Positions 1 through 6,599 of a DNA stretch of 6,599 nucleotides are shown piece after piece. The stretch comes from Pseudomonadota bacterium (GTDB lineage: Bacteria > Pseudomonadota > Gammaproteobacteria > Enterobacterales > Enterobacteriaceae). Location: positions 1-6,599 of the forward strand of contig JAFACP010000039.1 in assembly GCA_023425455.1 (NCBI GenBank). The letters are read 5' to 3'. The notes under the pieces were generated by a model, which was given only the letters and a program-made list of their open reading frames with translations, was not told where the DNA came from and made no database searches. A program made the translations under genes and the position numbers. Numbering within the stretch: position 1 is the stretch's first letter; every line of letters starts with the position of its first letter.

Positions 1-138
1 GCCGCGGCCTGGCTCAAACTGCCGGTGCTGGCGATCGCTGCCGCAGCCCTGGCAATGGCGCTGATCGACCTGCTGCGTAAATCACCTGAACCGGCAACGC
101 CTGCGTCCCGGAAAGAGGAGTTCGAAGATGGCATCTAA
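1..138 (+). CDS. agaW: AgaW, GalNAc-specific PTS IIC component (3' end only)
   Basis: Reading from base 1 gives 45 codons and a TAA stop at 136-138. The fragment begins with a hydrophobic Ala/Leu-rich stretch (LPVLAIAAAALAMALIDLL), which fits the last membrane helix of a IIC permease. A charged cytoplasmic tail ending in EEFEDGI follows. AgaC, the second IIC protein of this window, ends in a similar acidic tail (EEDYSNGI). IIC subunits of the mannose-family PTS form, with IID, the membrane channel that carries and phosphorylates the sugar. The last 11 bases overlap the start of the IID gene agaE, so the two are likely translationally coupled. The assignment rests mainly on position before agaE and the tail resemblance, since most of the gene lies upstream. 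Confidence 0.85.
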   Translation, partial: AAAWLKLPVLAIAAAALAMALIDLLRKSPEPATPASRKEEFEDGI

Positions 139-1006
139 TCAAACAGCCCTGCCGGGCGTGACGGAAAGTGAACCGACGCTGCTTACCGGCATCAATGAAA
201 ACGTCTACGAAGATCAGACAATTGGCGCCGAACTGACGAAAAAGGATATTAACCGCGTCGCCTGGCGCTCTATGCTGCTGCAGGCGTCATTCAACTACGA
301 ACGTATGCAGGCATCCGGCTGGTTATACGGTTTACTGCCCGCCCTGAAGAAGATCCACAGCAACAAACGGGATCTGGCGCGCGCCATGAAAGGCCATATG
401 GGCTTCTTCAATACCCACCCGTTCCTGGTGACGTTTGTTATCGGCATTATCCTCGCCATGGAGCGCTCCAAGCAGGATGTGAACAGCATCCAGAGCACGA
501 AGATTGCCGTGGGCGCGCCGCTGGGCGGTATCGGTGACGCCATGTTCTGGTTGACGCTGCTGCCAATATGCGGCGGCATCGGCGCCAGCCTGGCGTTGCA
601 GGGCTCGATTCTTGGCGCCGTGGTCTTTATTGTGCTCTTTAACGTCGTCCACCTCGGCCTGCGTTTTGGCCTGGCGCACTATGCTTACAGGATGGGGGTG
701 GCTGCGATCCCTCTGATTAAAGCCAATACCAAAAAGGTGGGCCATGCTGCCTCGATTGTCGGGATGACGGTGATCGGCGCGCTGGTGGCAACCTATGTTC
801 GCCTGAACACGACCCTTGAAATCAAGGCCGGTGATGCGGTCGTTAAGCTTCAGGCCGACGTCATCGACAAGCTGATGCCCGCCTTCCTGCCGCTGGTCTA
901 TACCCTGACCATGTTCTGGCTGGTTCGCCGGGGCTGGAGCCCGCTGCGTCTGATTGGTATCACGGTACTGCTCGGCGTGGTCGGTAAATTCTGTCACTTC
1001 CTGTAA
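128..1006 (+). CDS. agaE: AgaE, GalNAc-specific PTS IID component
   Basis: This is a 292-residue IID subunit of the mannose/fructose/sorbose PTS family, the membrane partner of the IIC protein AgaW in GalNAc uptake. The family core is clear: SMLLQASFNYERMQ at about 48-61, FNTHPFLVTFVIG at 94-106, GAPLGGIGDAMFWLTLLP at 129-146, then hydrophobic segments at about 160-178 and 207-225, and a C-terminal membrane segment at about 272-292. The same motifs occur in AgaD at the end of the window, so the two are paralogues. AgaE carries about 31 extra hydrophilic residues at its N-terminus relative to AgaD. The start at 128 is preferred because AAAGAGGAG (112-120) is a good ribosome site seven bases upstream and because it overlaps agaW by 11 bases, just as agaD overlaps agaC. 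The next in-frame ATG (codon 49) would cut into the conserved core. Confidence 0.95.
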   Translation: MASNQTALPGVTESEPTLLTGINENVYEDQTIGAELTKKDINRVAWRSMLLQASFNYERMQASGWLYGLLPALKKIHSNKRDLARAMKGHMGFFNTHPFLVTFVIGIILAMERSKQDVNSIQSTKIAVGAPLGGIGDAMFWLTLLPICGGIGASLALQGSILGAVVFIVLFNVVHLGLRFGLAHYAYRMGVAAIPLIKANTKKVGHAASIVGMTVIGALVATYVRLNTTLEIKAGDAVVKLQADVIDKLMPAFLPLVYTLTMFWLVRRGWSPLRLIGITVLLGVVGKFCHFL

Positions 1007-1024
1007 AAGCAAAAAGGGGTTGAG

Positions 1025-1459
1025 ATGTTAGGCATTATTTTGACGGGCCACGGCGGTTTCGCCAGCGGGCTTGAGCAGGCGATGAAACAGATCCTCGGCG
1101 ACCAGCCGCAGTTTATCGCCATCGACTTTCCGGAAACCTCCACCACTGCGCGGCTGACCGCTCAGCTTGAACAGGCGGTCAGCGAGCTGGATCAGCGGTG
1201 CGATATCGTGTTTCTCACCGACCTGCTGGGCGGCACGCCGTTTCGCGTCGCGTCAACGATGGCTTTGGCAAGGCCAGGCAGTGAAGTGATTACCGGCACT
1301 AACCTGCAGCTTCTGCTGGAGATGGTGATGGAGCGCGACGGGTTAAGCAGCGAGGCATTTCGCGTGCAGGCGCTGGAGTGCGGGCATCGCGGCCTGACCA
1401 GCCTGGTCGATGAACTTAGCCGCAGCCGCGAGGATGCCCCGGCAGAGGAAGGGATATGA
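1025..1459 (+). CDS. agaF: AgaF, PTS IIA component for GalNAc/GalN
   Basis: This 144-residue soluble protein is a mannose-family IIA domain, the cytoplasmic carrier that takes phosphate from HPr and passes it to IIB. The N-terminus MLGIILTGHGGFASGLEQA has the typical fold start, with His9 as the expected phosphorylation site. The segment DIVFLTDLLGGTPFRVA (about 60-76) is the second family signature. Its length matches a stand-alone IIA domain without a fused IIB. AGGGG at 1015-1019 precedes the ATG by five bases. It lies 18 bases after agaE, and its stop overlaps the start of agaA in an ATGA at 1456-1459. No IIA gene is seen beside agaB/agaC/agaD within this window, so AgaF probably serves both transporters, as reported for E. 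coli. Confidence 0.94.
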   Translation: MLGIILTGHGGFASGLEQAMKQILGDQPQFIAIDFPETSTTARLTAQLEQAVSELDQRCDIVFLTDLLGGTPFRVASTMALARPGSEVITGTNLQLLLEMVMERDGLSSEAFRVQALECGHRGLTSLVDELSRSREDAPAEEGI

Positions 1460-2589
1460 GTCAGCTGTTGCGCGCGCGCCGTGTGCTGACGGAGCAGGGC
1501 TGGCAGGACGATTGCCAGCTGCGCATTGAAGGCGACACCATCGTGGCGGTTGAGCCGATCCCCGCAGGCGTTAGCGCTCGCGACGCCGGGCTACTCTGTC
1601 CGGCGTATATCGATACCCACGTACACGGCGGCGCCGGCGCGGATGTGATGGACGCCGCGCCTGACGCGCTGGACACCATCGCCATGCATAAGGCACGTGA
1701 GGGCGTGGGCGCATTTTTGCCCACCACCGTTACCGCGCCGCTGGAAGTTATTCGTGAAGCGCTAATGCGCATCGCCCGACGCTGCCGCACCGGTGGCCCT
1801 GGCGCGCAGATCCTCGGTAGCTACCTGGAAGGCCCCTACTTCACACCACAGAACAAAGGAGCACACCCAGCAGAGCTGTTTCGCGAGCTGGATATCGCCG
1901 AGCTGGACGCGCTGCTTGACGCCCCGCAAAACACCCTGCGTGTTGTGGCGCTGGCAGCGGAAAAACCTGGCGCACCCGAGGCGATCCGTCACCTGAAACA
2001 GCGCGGTATACGCGTGATGCTGGGCCACAGCGCCGCGACATACGCACAGACGCGCAGCGCCTTTGACGCCGGAGCGGATGGTCTCGTGCACTGCTATAAC
2101 GGCATGACCGGATTACACCACCGGGAGCCAGGCATGGTTGGCGCGGGGCTGACGGATAAACGGGCGTGGCTTGAGCTGATCGCCGACGGTCATCACGTCC
2201 ACCCTGCGGCCATGCAGTTGTGCTGCTGCTGTGCGAAAGAGCGGGTGGTGTTAATTACCGATGCCATGCAGGCCGCCGGCATGCCCGACGGGCAGTACAC
2301 GCTCTGCGGCGATGAGGTCACCCTGCGTGGCGGGATCGTGCGGACCCGTACCGGCGGCCTGGCGGGAAGTACCCTTACGCTGGATGCCGCCGTTCGGAAC
2401 ATGGTGCGCTATGCCGGGGTAAGCTCTGGCGAGGCTATCCATATGGCCTCCCTGCATCCTGCGCGTCTGTTGGGGATCGATCGTCTGCTCGGTTCGTTGC
2501 AGGCAGGCAAACGCGCAAACATCGTGGCGCTGGATGAGGCGTTATATCCCGAAAAAATCTGGATTCAGGGCCAGGCTCTCCCCCTATAG
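1456..2589 (+). CDS. agaA: AgaA, N-acetylgalactosamine-6-phosphate deacetylase
   Basis: AgaA removes the acetyl group from GalNAc-6-phosphate to give galactosamine-6-phosphate in the cytoplasm. The 377-residue protein is a NagA-type amidohydrolase with the full set of expected residues: the HVHGG motif with His55 and His57, Glu125 in YLEGPYFTPQNKGAH, His191 in LGHSAAT, His212 in LVHCYNGM, and the catalytic Asp269 in LITDAMQAAGMPDG. By family knowledge Glu125, His191 and His212 are metal ligands. The C-terminal SLQAGKRANIVALD is the usual return to the small beta domain. Four cysteines in a row lie at 256-259. The start overlaps agaF by four bases, with a purine-rich GAGGAAGGG (1445-1453) upstream. 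It resembles E. coli AgaA more than NagA and sits in the aga cluster, so GalNAc-6-P rather than GlcNAc-6-P is the likely main substrate. It is complete, unlike the gene in E. coli K-12, which a deletion truncates. Confidence 0.95.
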   Translation: MSQLLRARRVLTEQGWQDDCQLRIEGDTIVAVEPIPAGVSARDAGLLCPAYIDTHVHGGAGADVMDAAPDALDTIAMHKAREGVGAFLPTTVTAPLEVIREALMRIARRCRTGGPGAQILGSYLEGPYFTPQNKGAHPAELFRELDIAELDALLDAPQNTLRVVALAAEKPGAPEAIRHLKQRGIRVMLGHSAATYAQTRSAFDAGADGLVHCYNGMTGLHHREPGMVGAGLTDKRAWLELIADGHHVHPAAMQLCCCCAKERVVLITDAMQAAGMPDGQYTLCGDEVTLRGGIVRTRTGGLAGSTLTLDAAVRNMVRYAGVSSGEAIHMASLHPARLLGIDRLLGSLQAGKRANIVALDEALYPEKIWIQGQALPL

Positions 2590-2611
2590 CCCTTTTATTG
2601 TGTGTCCCGCT

Positions 2612-2644
2612 GGCCTTTCGACCCCAATCGAAAGGCCTTTCTTT
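2612..2644 (+). terminator. Intrinsic terminator after agaA
   Basis: A perfect 10-base inverted repeat, GGCCTTTCGA (2612-2621) and TCGAAAGGCC (2628-2637), encloses the six-base loop CCCCAA and is followed by the T-rich tract TTTCTTTTCC. It begins 22 bases after the agaA stop codon. This is a canonical rho-independent terminator and should end transcription of the upstream agaW-E-F-A operon before agaS. The tract is interrupted by C, so some read-through is possible. Confidence 0.88.
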
Positions 2645-2680
2645 TCCTTTTCTTATCCCCCTCCTTTTTCTTGTCGATCA

Positions 2681-2704
2681 CACTTTTCGTTTTATTTCTT
2701 TTCC
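2681..2704 (+). promoter_or_regulatory. Putative AgaR operator, upstream copy
   Basis: TTTTCGTTTTATTTCTTTT matches the repeated TTTCRTTTYRTTTY core I recall for operators of AgaR, the DeoR-family repressor of the aga genes in E. coli. By my hand alignment about 20 of 24 positions agree with that consensus; mismatches are at the ends. It lies upstream of the candidate agaS promoter. The call is inference from the motif and position. Confidence 0.6.
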
Positions 2705-2708
2705 CATA

Positions 2709-2737
2709 TTGAACTTTCGATTTCTTTCCTATAAATT
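2709..2737 (+). promoter_or_regulatory. Candidate sigma-70 promoter of agaS
   Basis: TTGAAC at 2709-2714 resembles a -35 box. The AT-rich stretch at 2730-2737 offers either TATAAA (2730-2735, 15-base spacer) or TAAATT (2732-2737, 17-base spacer) as the -10 box. The element is flanked by AgaR-like sites and sits about 100 bases before the agaS start, which fits a separate, repressible agaS transcription unit after the agaA terminator. The exact hexamers are uncertain. A weaker TTTC repeat (2715-2729) lies inside the spacer and could be another repressor contact. Confidence 0.45.
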
Positions 2738-2757
2738 TTATTAAACTGATTAAGCAA

Positions 2758-2781
2758 ACAAGTGAAACGAAACGAAAGATA
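2758..2781 (-). promoter_or_regulatory. Putative AgaR operator, downstream copy
   Basis: Read on the minus strand, this site contains CTTTCGTTTCGTTTCACTTG, a near-perfect match (about 23 of 24 positions by hand) to the AgaR operator consensus as I remember it. It lies just downstream of the candidate agaS -10 box, where bound repressor would block initiation or early elongation. Its orientation is opposite to the copy at 2681-2704, with centres about 77 bases apart. Confidence 0.7.
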
Positions 2782-2834
2782 ACGACAGCAATGCCTGCAT
2801 CTGATGTGGACTTCACACGATTAAGGACTACGCT

Positions 2835-3980
2835 ATGCCTGACACCTACACCACGACGACCAGCACCTGGACTGAAAAAGAGATCCGTCAGCAACCTGAA
2901 AGCTGGATCCGCTCCCTCAGCAATATCGAAAACCAGCGATCGTCAATCGACAACTTCCTGGCGCCGTTGCTGTACAAACACGATCTGCGGATCGTGCTGA
3001 CCGGCGCAGGAACCTCCGCCTTTATCGGCGACATCATTGCGCCGTGGCTCGCCAGCCAGACGGGGAAAAATATCACCGCCGTGCCGACAACCGATCTGGT
3101 GACGAATCCGATGGATTACTTTAATCCTGCGCACCCGCTGCTGCTGATCTCGTTTGCCCGCTCCGGCAACAGCCCGGAAAGCGTCGCCGCCGTTGAGCTG
3201 GCCAACCAGTTTGTGCCTGAGTGTTATCACCTGTCGATCACCTGCAATGAAGCCGGGAGCCTGTACCAGAACGCCATCGACAGCGATAACGCCTTTGCCC
3301 TGCTGATGCCTGCCGAAACCCACGATCGCGGATTTGCGATGACCAGCAGCATTACCACCATGATGGCAAGCTGTCTGGCGGTATTCGCACCGGAGACGAT
3401 CAACAGCCAACGCTTTCGTGACGTCGCCGACAGGTGTCAGGCGATCCTGGAGACGCTCGGCGATTTCAGTCACGGCGTCTTTGGCAATGCCCCCTGGAAG
3501 CGGATCGTCTACCTGGGAAGCGGCGGTCTGCAGAGTGCCGCGCGTGAGTCAGCGCTGAAGGTGCTGGAGCTGACGGCGGGAAAACTGGCGGCCTTCTACG
3601 ATTCCCCAACCGGTTTCCGTCATGGGCCTAAGTCGCTGGTGGATAAGGAAACGCTGGTGGTGGTATTTGTCTCCAGCCATCCGTATACGCGTCAGTACGA
3701 TCTCGATCTGCTGGCGGAGCTGCGCCGTGATGGTCAGGCGATGCGGGTGATCGCCATTACCGCCGAAAACGATCCGATCATCGATGAAGGTCCACACATT
3801 CTTCTGCCGCCTTCCCGCCCCTTTATCGATGTGGAGCAGGCATTCTGCTTCCTGATCTATGCCCAGGTGTTTGCCCTCACCCAGTCTATCAGCGTGGGTA
3901 ATACGCCAGATACGCCATCCATTAGCGGCACGGTTAACCGCGTGGTTCAGGGCGTTGTTATTCATCCGTGGCAGGCTTAA
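2835..3980 (+). CDS. agaS: AgaS, galactosamine-6-phosphate deaminase/isomerase
   Basis: AgaS is a cytoplasmic protein of 381 residues with two SIS (sugar isomerase) domains. In E. coli it has been assigned as the enzyme that turns GalN-6-phosphate into tagatose-6-phosphate and ammonia, a role once given to AgaI. The first SIS domain shows VLTGAGTSAFIGD (about 54-66) and LISFARSGNSPESVA (about 104-118), the phosphosugar-binding Ser/Thr-rich loops. The second shows VYLGSGGLQSAARESALKVL (about 225-244), and FRHGPKSLVD (261-270) with His263, typical of the GlmS/AgaS group. AAGGA at 2823-2827 lies seven bases before the ATG, which fixes the start. It is the first gene of the second transcription unit, behind a terminator, a promoter candidate and AgaR-like sites. 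kbaY starts 12 bases after its stop. Length is close to that of E. coli AgaS (about 384). Confidence 0.95.
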   Translation: MPDTYTTTTSTWTEKEIRQQPESWIRSLSNIENQRSSIDNFLAPLLYKHDLRIVLTGAGTSAFIGDIIAPWLASQTGKNITAVPTTDLVTNPMDYFNPAHPLLLISFARSGNSPESVAAVELANQFVPECYHLSITCNEAGSLYQNAIDSDNAFALLMPAETHDRGFAMTSSITTMMASCLAVFAPETINSQRFRDVADRCQAILETLGDFSHGVFGNAPWKRIVYLGSGGLQSAARESALKVLELTAGKLAAFYDSPTGFRHGPKSLVDKETLVVVFVSSHPYTRQYDLDLLAELRRDGQAMRVIAITAENDPIIDEGPHILLPPSRPFIDVEQAFCFLIYAQVFALTQSISVGNTPDTPSISGTVNRVVQGVVIHPWQA

Positions 3981-4868
<888 letters not shown>

Positions 4869-4906
4869 ATGTGTAAATACCCGACAACGCCTTAAGGAGC
4901 AGAAAT

Positions 4907-5383
4907 ATGAGCACGCCAAACATTTTATTAACCCGTATCGACAATCGCCTTGTGCATGGCCAGGTGGGAGTCACCTGGACATCCACCATTGGCGCGAATT
5001 TATTGATTGTCGTTGATGATGAGGTGGCAAAAGACGAAATCCAGCAAAAGCTGATGGGGATAACCGCGGAGACCTATGGATTTGGTATCCGCTTTTTCTC
5101 TGTGGAAAAAACCACAGCCATTATCGCGAAGGCCGCACCACATCAGAAGATTTTCCTGATCTGTCGGACGCCTGAAACCGTCAAGAAATTGATTGAAGGC
5201 GGCGTACCGCTGACGGACGTTAACGTTGGAAATATGCATTTTTCTGAGGGCAAGAAACAGATCAGCAGCAAGGTTTATGTCGATGATAACGATCTGAACG
5301 ATCTTCGGTTTATTAAGCGTAGTGGCGTAAATATCTTTATTCAGGACGTGCCTGGCGATACCAAAGAAGGCATTCCCGATTAA
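4907..5383 (+). CDS. agaB: AgaB, galactosamine-specific PTS IIB component
   Basis: AgaB is a 158-residue cytoplasmic IIB protein of the mannose-family PTS. It takes phosphate from IIA and passes it to the sugar during passage through the IIC-IID channel. The signature ILLTRIDNRLVHGQVGVTW (6-24) places the phosphorylated histidine at His17. The rest (LLIVVDDEVAKDEIQQ at 32-47 and NVGNMHFSEGKKQISSKVYV at about 106-125) is typical of IIB. Its length is that of a separate IIB domain. AAGGAG at 4894-4899 lies seven bases before the start. It follows kbaY after 38 bases and precedes agaC by 51 bases, with no terminator evident in either gap. It belongs with AgaC and AgaD to the GalN transporter; specificity is inferred from gene order as in E. 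coli. Confidence 0.94.
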   Translation: MSTPNILLTRIDNRLVHGQVGVTWTSTIGANLLIVVDDEVAKDEIQQKLMGITAETYGFGIRFFSVEKTTAIIAKAAPHQKIFLICRTPETVKKLIEGGVPLTDVNVGNMHFSEGKKQISSKVYVDDNDLNDLRFIKRSGVNIFIQDVPGDTKEGIPD

Positions 5384-5434
5384 TTTCGCTGTCTCGCCAC
5401 TCAAAAAAACGGGTCACGATTACGAGGCAATCAA

Positions 5435-6239
5435 ATGCATGAAATAACATTAGTCCAGGGTTTATCCCTGGCAGCATTAGTCTTCATTTTGGGAATCGAT
5501 TTTTGGCTGGAAGCACTTTTTCTTTTTCGTCCCATCATCGTCTGTACGCTTACGGGAGCGATTCTGGGCGATATCCATATTGGTCTGATAACCGGCGGTC
5601 TTACCGAACTGGCGTTTGCCGGTCTAACCCCGGCGGGGGGGGGTACAGCCGCCTAACCCCATTATGGCGGGAGTAATGACAACCGTTATCGCCTGGTCGA
5701 CGGGGGTTGATGCGAAAACGGCTATCGGGCTTGGCCTGCCGTTTAGTCTGCTGATGCAATATGTCATCCTTTTCTTCTACTCAGCATTCTCTCTGTTTAT
5801 GTCCAAAGCGGATAAATGCGCGAAAGAGGCCAACACCGCAGCCCTTGCACGTCTTAACTGGACCACCACGCTTATCGTCGCCTGTAGCTACGCCATTATC
5901 GCTTTCCTGTGCACCTACCTGGCACAGGGTGCAATGCAGGCTCTGGTAAAAGCCATGCCCGGCTGGCTTACACATGGGTTCGAAGTTGCCGGAGGCATTT
6001 TACCCGCAGTCGGTTTTGGCCTGCTGCTTCGCGTAATGTTTAAGGCACAGTACATCCCTTATCTGATCGCCGGTTTTCTGTTTGTCTGTTATATCCAGGT
6101 CAGCAATTTGCTGCCGGTCGCCGTACTGGGTGCCGGGTTCGCGGTATATGAGTTCTTTAATGCTAAATCCAGAAATGCCGTCCAGCCTCCCGTGACGGGC
6201 GTAAAAAATGATGAAGAGGACTACAGCAATGGGATCTGA
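5435..6239 (+). pseudogene. agaC: AgaC, galactosamine PTS IIC component, frameshifted
   Basis: The gene encodes the IIC membrane permease of the GalN transporter but is broken by one extra base as written. The first frame gives 73 residues (5435-5656) that follow AgaC up to LTPAGG, then read GTAA and stop. The second frame resumes with VQPPNPIMAG from 5643 and continues to the TGA at 6237-6239. Removing one G from the nine-G run at 5635-5643 gives a continuous 267-residue protein, the length I recall for E. coli AgaC. The N-terminal part has membrane segments at about 10-30 and 33-55; the C-terminal part has several more and the usual acidic tail EEDYSNGI. GAGG (5424-5427) precedes the ATG by seven bases. 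The downstream ATG at 5664 lacks a good ribosome site. The final 11 bases overlap agaD. Sequence error, true mutation and slippage-corrected expression are all possible. Confidence 0.9.
5635..5643 (+). repeat. Nine-G homopolymer causing the agaC frameshift
   Basis: Nine consecutive G residues follow GC at 5633-5634. The conserved protein sequence (PAGGVQPPNP) needs eight. Long G runs are prone to slippage in replication, transcription and sequencing, so this tract is the most likely place of the one-base change. Confidence 0.93.
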
Positions 6240-6599
6240 AATCAGTAAAAAAGATATTACGCGTCTGGGGTTTCGTTCCTCTTTGCTCCAGGCCAGCTTT
6301 AACTACGAACGCATGCAGGCAGGCGGTTTTACCTGGGCCATGCTGCCTGTATTAAAGAAGATCTACAAAGATGATAAAGACGGCCTGAGTGCCGCGATGA
6401 AAGATCATCTGGAGTTTATCAATACCCACCCGAATCTGGTCGGCTTCCTGATGGGCTTGCTGATCTCAATGGAAGAAAAAGGCGAGAACCGCGGCACGAT
6501 CAAAGGGCTGAAAGTGGCCCTCTTCGGTCCGATTGCCGGGATTGGGGATGCGATTTTTTGGTTTACGCTGCTGCCGATTATGGCCGGAATTTGCTCTTC
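6229..6599 (+). CDS. agaD: AgaD, galactosamine-specific PTS IID component (5' part)
   Basis: An open frame runs from the ATG at 6229 to the window end, giving 123 complete residues of a protein expected to be about 263 long. It begins MGSEISKKDITRLGFRSSLL and shows the IID signatures LLQASFNYERMQAGGF, FINTHPNLVGFLMGLL and GPIAGIGDAIFWFTLLPIMAG. These align with AgaE over the same stretch, but without AgaE's 31-residue N-terminal extension. IID forms the membrane channel with IIC (AgaC). The start overlaps the agaC stop by 11 bases (ATGGGATCTGA), and GAAGAGGA (6213-6220) is a ribosome site eight bases upstream. Because the agaC frame is broken, ribosomes would leave agaC early at 5656, so translation of agaD by coupling may be reduced unless its own ribosome site suffices. 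Confidence 0.94.
   Translation, partial: MGSEISKKDITRLGFRSSLLQASFNYERMQAGGFTWAMLPVLKKIYKDDKDGLSAAMKDHLEFINTHPNLVGFLMGLLISMEEKGENRGTIKGLKVALFGPIAGIGDAIFWFTLLPIMAGICS

Noticed and set aside
332..1012. A 226-codon minus-strand open frame inside agaE
   Set aside because: It is antisense to a clearly conserved membrane protein yet is itself hydrophilic and Gln/His/Arg-rich, with no family resemblance.
2805..2817. TGTG/CACA palindrome before agaS as a CRP site
   Set aside because: The arms are five bases apart, whereas CRP needs eight between TGTG and CACA, so the spacing is wrong.
2791..3000. A possible small leader protein starting before agaS
   Set aside because: There is no ribosome site before the ATG at 2791, and the frame runs well into agaS out of phase; it looks like a chance frame.
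5664..6239. The second half of agaC as a separate 191-residue gene
   Set aside because: It lacks a proper ribosome site at 5664 and aligns as the direct continuation of AgaC, so it is the downstream part of a frameshifted gene.

Overview
The window is a stretch of the aga (amino-galactose) catabolic gene cluster of an enterobacterium, with every gene on the + strand and almost no spare DNA. Gene order is 3' end of agaW, agaE, agaF, agaA, a regulated gap, agaS, kbaY, agaB, agaC, 5' part of agaD. This is the order known from Escherichia coli strains that use N-acetylgalactosamine (GalNAc) and galactosamine (GalN). The proteins resemble the E. coli ones closely as I remember them, but they differ at many positions and the coding DNA is GC-rich. 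A relative such as Enterobacter, Citrobacter or Lelliottia fits better than E. coli itself; the genus cannot be fixed from the sequence alone.

Region 1 (1-2589) is the distal part of the first operon. It encodes the IIC (AgaW, last 45 residues only), IID (AgaE) and IIA (AgaF) parts of a mannose-family phosphotransferase system for GalNAc, then the GalNAc-6-phosphate deacetylase AgaA. Genes are coupled by an 11-base overlap (agaW/agaE) and a 4-base ATGA overlap (agaF/agaA). It closes with a strong intrinsic terminator at 2612-2644.

Region 2 (2638-2834) is a T/C-rich control region. It has repeats of the TTTCGTTTCGTTTC type that resemble AgaR repressor operators, a plausible sigma-70 promoter, and the Shine-Dalgarno sequence of agaS.

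Region 3 (2835-6599) is a second transcription unit: AgaS (SIS-domain GalN-6-phosphate deaminase/isomerase), KbaY (class II tagatose-1,6-bisphosphate aldolase), and the IIB, IIC and IID subunits (AgaB, AgaC, AgaD) of the GalN transporter. AgaD is cut by the window end.

Pathway: the transporters bring in the sugars as 6-phosphates; AgaA deacetylates GalNAc-6-P; AgaS converts GalN-6-P to tagatose-6-P with loss of ammonia; a kinase encoded elsewhere makes tagatose-1,6-bisphosphate; KbaY, with its partner KbaZ from outside the window, splits it to triose phosphates.

The clearest anomaly is in agaC. A run of nine G (5635-5643) puts the gene out of frame after residue 69, and removing one G restores a full 267-residue IIC protein. 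As written, the GalN transporter is broken while the visible GalNAc components are intact. The cause may be a sequencing error, a true mutation or a slippage-prone switch. I did not find a previously undescribed system; this is a known pathway with one striking lesion and an interesting control region.
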